From: Bacillota bacterium
GTDB lineage: Bacteria > Bacillota > Bacilli > Bacillales > Cytobacillaceae
Assembly: GCA_030705745.1 (NCBI GenBank)
Contig: JAUZPT010000002.1
Span: forward strand, 1 to 27,311
Direction of reading: 5' to 3'
DNA: 27,311 nt
The translations under genes and the position numbers were made by a program. The notes beneath the pieces are model-generated. The model did not search any database. It had not been told where the DNA came from and was given only the letters and a program-made list of their open reading frames with translations. Within the stretch, counting starts at the first letter, position 1. Each line of letters starts with the position of its first letter. Shown piece by piece: positions 24,343-27,311 of this stretch.

Positions 24343-26316
24343 ATGCCTGCATATTTAGAAAAACGATCGATTCGTTATCCTTTTTATGGATTAATGGGCG
24401 TGACATTGGTGCTCCTTGGAGTTCTGTCTTTATATAATTGGATCATCACCGTTGCTGGATTGCTGCTGATGATTTTGCCAATCTACTACATGGTCATCCT
24501 CGATAACAAGCAACGCGAGGAAGTGGAAGAATATATTTCCACCCTTTCCTACAGAGTGAAACGAGTAGGGGAAGAAGCGTTGATGGGCATGCCGATTGGG
24601 ATTATGCTCATTAATGATGAGTATTATATTCAGTGGACCAACCCTTTTCTGGCATCCTGCTTTGATGAGGATACACTAGTGGGAAGATCCCTGTATGATG
24701 TTGCGGATGCTTTGATTCCACTAATTAAACAGGAAGTGGAAACGGAAATCATTACGCTTCATGATCGAAAATTTCGTGTGATACATAAACCGGAAGAAAG
24801 ACTTCTATACTTTTTCGATGTGACAGAACAAACGGAAATTGAGAAATTGTATCGGGAGGAACGCACTGCGATTGCGATTATCTTTCTCGATAATTACGAT
24901 GAATTGACTCAGGGGATGGATGACCAGATGCGTAGCAGCATCAATAATTTGGTCACTTCCATCTTGAATAAATGGGCGCAGGATAACGGTATCTTTTTAA
25001 AAAGAATTTCATCTGAACGGTTTATTGCCGTTTTTAATGAACATATCCTGCAACTGCTCGAGAAAGCAAAATTCTCGATTCTTGATGAAGTAAGAGAACA
25101 AACTTCGAAACAAAACGTTTCCTTGACGTTAAGCATCGGGGTTGGGGCGGGGGTATCGTCGCTTCCCGAACTGGGTACCCTTGCGCAATCAAGCCTTGAT
25201 TTGGCTCTGGGAAGAGGCGGAGACCAGGCTGCGATGAAGCAGACCAGTGGCAAAGTGAAGTTTTACGGTGGTAAGACAAATCCGATTGAGAAACGGACGA
25301 GGGTGAGGGCACGAGTCATTTCCCACGCCTTAAAGGAATTAATCGCTGAAAGCGATAAAGTAATTGTAATGGGCCATAAAAATCCTGATATGGATGCAAT
25401 AGGCTCAGCAATCGGAATTAATAAAGTAGCACAGATGAATCAGCGTGAAGGATACATCGTCGTCAACTTCCAGGAAATCGATACCGGAGTAAAAAGGCTT
25501 GTCGAAGAAACTCAGCAGCATGGGGAATTGTACTCTCGTTTCATCAGTCCCGAGGAAGCGATGGAAATTGCCACGGAAGATACACTGCTTGTCATTGTTG
25601 ATACACACAAGCCTTCAATGGTCATCGATGAAAGGCTGCTTTATAAGATAGATAATGTTGTCGTGATTGACCATCACCGTAGGGGCGAGGATTTTATTAA
25701 AAATCCACTTCTTGTCTATATGGAGCCATATGCTTCATCTACGGCTGAACTTGTTACTGAACTGTTGGAATACCAACCTAAGCGTGGAAAGATTGATATG
25801 CTTGAAGCGACTGCATTGCTTGCGGGCATTATCGTCGATACGAAAAGCTTCACTCTCAGGACGGGCTCGAGAACGTTTGATGCTGCCTCCTATTTGCGGG
25901 CGCAAGGTGCCGATACCGTTCTCGTTCAGAAATTTTTAAAGGAAGATGTAGAAACATATATAAAAAGATCAAAGCTTATTGAATCGGTATCTTTTTATCG
26001 CGAAGGTTTGGCCATTGCCAGGGGCGAAGATAATCAAATTCATGATCAAGTCCTTATTGCGCAAGCTGCAGATACATTGTTGACGATGGATGGTGTATTG
26101 GCTTCTTTCGTTCTTTCCAGGAGGAATGACGATATCATCGGCATCAGTGCCAGATCGCTCGGCTCTGTGAATGTGCAGGTCATCATGGAGAATCTTCATG
26201 GGGGCGGCCATTTGACGAATGCTGCCACACAGCTTGAGAACATATCGCTCAACGATGCAGAGATTCTGCTTAAACAAGCGATTGATGAATATTTTGAAGG
26301 AGGAAAAAAAGAATGA
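24343..26316 (+). CDS. gdpP: Cyclic-di-AMP phosphodiesterase GdpP
   Basis: GdpP breaks down the second messenger c-di-AMP, which controls potassium balance and wall stress. The 657-residue protein has two N-terminal membrane segments (about 14-54), a PAS domain (about 80-165, heme-binding in relatives), a degenerate GGDEF domain (about 175-305, with SSERF and GRGGDQA in place of an active GGDEF), and DHH/DHHA1 catalytic domains: [13 protein letters not shown] (near 345), VIVDTH (near 422), DHHRR (near 446) and GGGH (near 624). All expected metal-binding residues are present. The overlap with rplI (ATGA) implies coupling. B. subtilis calls it yybT. Confidence 0.97.
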   Translation: MPAYLEKRSIRYPFYGLMGVTLVLLGVLSLYNWIITVAGLLLMILPIYYMVILDNKQREEVEEYISTLSYRVKRVGEEALMGMPIGIMLINDEYYIQWTNPFLASCFDEDTLVGRSLYDVADALIPLIKQEVETEIITLHDRKFRVIHKPEERLLYFFDVTEQTEIEKLYREERTAIAIIFLDNYDELTQGMDDQMRSSINNLVTSILNKWAQDNGIFLKRISSERFIAVFNEHILQLLEKAKFSILDEVREQTSKQNVSLTLSIGVGAGVSSLPELGTLAQSSLDLALGRGGDQAAMKQTSGKVKFYGGKTNPIEKRTRVRARVISHALKELIAESDKVIVMGHKNPDMDAIGSAIGINKVAQMNQREGYIVVNFQEIDTGVKRLVEETQQHGELYSRFISPEEAMEIATEDTLLVIVDTHKPSMVIDERLLYKIDNVVVIDHHRRGEDFIKNPLLVYMEPYASSTAELVTELLEYQPKRGKIDMLEATALLAGIIVDTKSFTLRTGSRTFDAASYLRAQGADTVLVQKFLKEDVETYIKRSKLIESVSFYREGLAIARGEDNQIHDQVLIAQAADTLLTMDGVLASFVLSRRNDDIIGISARSLGSVNVQVIMENLHGGGHLTNAATQLENISLNDAEILLKQAIDEYFEGGKKE

Positions 26317-26762
26317 AAGTCATTTTTTTAAAAGATGTTAAAGGCAAAGGCAAAAAAGGCGAAGTAAAAAACGTGGCTGATGGCTACGCACATAACTTTT
26401 TAATTAAGCAAGGCCTGGCGATCGAAGCAAACCAGGCGAACACGAGCACACTGTCTGCCCAAAAGAAAAAAGAAGAAAAACTGGCAGCACAGGAGCTTGA
26501 GGAAGCGAAGAAACTTAAAGAAGAATTGGATAAAATAACAGTTGAACTAACAGCAAAAGCGGGTGAAGGCGGCCGTTTATTCGGTTCCATCACAACAAAG
26601 CAAATTGCGGAAGAATTGCAAAAGAAGCATGGCATTAAAATTGATAAGCGTAAAATGGAATTGGAAGATGCAATCCGTTCCTTAGGGCATACAAAGGTAC
26701 CGGTTAAGCTTTACCATGACGTCGTTGCTTCACTAACTGTGAGCGTGAAAGAAGTAAACTAA
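26313..26762 (+). CDS. rplI: 50S ribosomal protein L9
   Basis: A 149-residue protein with the L9 N-terminal motif [20 protein letters not shown] and [13 protein letters not shown], a long charged connecting helix (about 45-75), and the C-terminal domain with [30 protein letters not shown]9 sits at the base of the L1 stalk and helps keep reading frame. The ATG overlaps the gdpP stop by 4 bases and has GGAGGAAAAAAAGA before it. Confidence 0.98.
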   Translation: MKVIFLKDVKGKGKKGEVKNVADGYAHNFLIKQGLAIEANQANTSTLSAQKKKEEKLAAQELEEAKKLKEELDKITVELTAKAGEGGRLFGSITTKQIAEELQKKHGIKIDKRKMELEDAIRSLGHTKVPVKLYHDVVASLTVSVKEVN

Positions 26763-26791
26763 ATTTGGCAGTGCGTTTTTATCGCCAACCA

Positions 26792-26800
26792 TGGTAAAAT
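26792..26800 (+). promoter_or_regulatory. Possible extended -10 promoter upstream of dnaC
   Basis: TGGTAAAAT (26792-26800) fits an extended -10, without a good -35. It lies upstream of the rplI terminator hairpin, so transcripts from here would have to pass it. Confidence 0.35.
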
Positions 26801-26819
26801 AGAATAGTTGAAAAGAAAT

Positions 26820-26847
26820 GTGATCGGTTTTGGCTGATCACTTTTTT
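26820..26847 (+). terminator. Probable terminator after rplI
   Basis: GTGATC (26820-26825), 10-base loop, GATCAC (26836-26841), then six T. The stem is short but the T-run is good. Confidence 0.7.
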
Positions 26848-26866
26848 CTTAGCCATTTATGTGTCA

Positions 26867-26883
26867 GTGCCAGTGGTTGGCAC
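26867..26883 (+). repeat. Small hairpin upstream of the helicase gene
   Basis: GTGCCA (26867-26872), loop GTGGT, TGGCAC (26878-26883), 51 bases before the ATG of the helicase gene. Function unknown. Confidence 0.45.
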
Positions 26884-26934
26884 CGCATTTTATATAAGGA
26901 ATTTTTATGTATTGAAAAATAGGGGGTTGGATCG

Positions 26935-27311
26935 ATGAGCGATTTATTAGCAGACCGTCTGCCGCCGCAAAATGTAGAGGCTGAACAGGCTGTATTGGGT
27001 GCCATATTCCTAGAACCATCATCTTTAACCATGGCATCGGAAATGCTGATTCCTGAAGATTTTTACAGGGCAGCCCACCAAAAAATATTTAATGTCATGC
27101 TAAAGCTTAATGACCATGGAAAAGCGGTTGACTTGATTACAGTAACAGAGGAATTGGCTGCAACCAAGTTGCTTGAAGATACTGGCGGTGTCGGATATTT
27201 GAGTGAACTGGCAGCTTCAGTTCCAACGGCTGCGAATATTGAATATTATGCCCGAATTGTCGAGGAAAAATCACTTCTGCGCCGCTTAATCCGTACAGCA
27301 ACCGGAATTGC
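26935..27311 (+). CDS. dnaC: Replicative DNA helicase (DnaB family; B. subtilis DnaC), N-terminal part
   Basis: The first 125 codons are in the window and the gene runs off the right edge. The protein starts MSDLLADRLPPQNVEAEQAV and continues through the N-terminal collar domain (ITVTEELAATKLLEDTGGVGYLSELAASVPTAAN, split here by short variable parts), which matches Firmicute replicative helicases. The RecA-like ATPase domain lies beyond the window. This ring helicase unwinds DNA at the fork. AGGGGGT lies about 8 bases before the ATG. Bacillus literature calls the gene dnaC; elsewhere it is dnaB. Confidence 0.95.
   Translation, partial: MSDLLADRLPPQNVEAEQAVLGAIFLEPSSLTMASEMLIPEDFYRAAHQKIFNVMLKLNDHGKAVDLITVTEELAATKLLEDTGGVGYLSELAASVPTAANIEYYARIVEEKSLLRRLIRTATGI

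Overview
The window is the replication-origin region of a low-GC, endospore-forming Firmicute, most likely a Bacillaceae (Bacillus sensu lato). Gene order and protein sequences match the Bacillus subtilis oriC neighbourhood: remB-recF-yaaA-dnaN-dnaA to the left on the minus strand, oriC, then rpmH-rnpA-spoIIIJ-jag-mnmE-mnmG-rsmG-noc-soj-spo0J to the right on the plus strand. The sporulation genes spoIIIJ, spo0J and yyaC support a spore former. I cannot name the species.

Layout. 1-4260 (minus strand): partial remB, recF, yaaA, dnaN, dnaA. A bipartite origin flanks dnaA. The dnaA-dnaN gap (2729-2913) holds DnaA boxes, a 32-bp perfect palindrome and a DnaA-trio/unwinding region. The dnaA-rpmH gap (4261-4932) holds a second DnaA-box cluster. 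4933-7182: rpmH, rnpA, spoIIIJ, jag (ribosome, RNase P, membrane insertion, RNA binding). 7183-7494: a third DnaA-box group. 7495-11593: the tRNA/rRNA modification operon mnmE-mnmG-rsmG. 11702-14378: the chromosome-organising genes noc, soj and spo0J, with a perfect parS inside spo0J. 14474-17276: DUF554 membrane protein, yyaC (the only gene right of oriC on the minus strand), an MscS channel and a DUF951 small protein. 17295-17651: a structured intergenic repeat. 17652-21832: a molybdopterin oxidoreductase (YyaE-like), ychF, and a tatC with no tatA beside it. 22015-23172: rpsF-ssb-rpsR. 23370-26762: yybS-gdpP-rplI. 26935 to the end: start of the replicative helicase gene (B. subtilis dnaC).

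Most of the window is conserved core chromosome, and I found no unfamiliar multigene system. The best points for a second look are: a Trp in place of the otherwise invariant groove Arg of SpoIIIJ/YidC; the 32-bp palindrome of back-to-back DnaA boxes; a DnaA-box group between jag and mnmE framed by a 10-bp inverted repeat; a long stem-loop at the end of rnpA; a 26-bp parS-like dyad between rpsF and ssb; the multi-hairpin repeat and a short form of it; and the solitary tatC. All comparisons with B. subtilis are from memory, not from a search.
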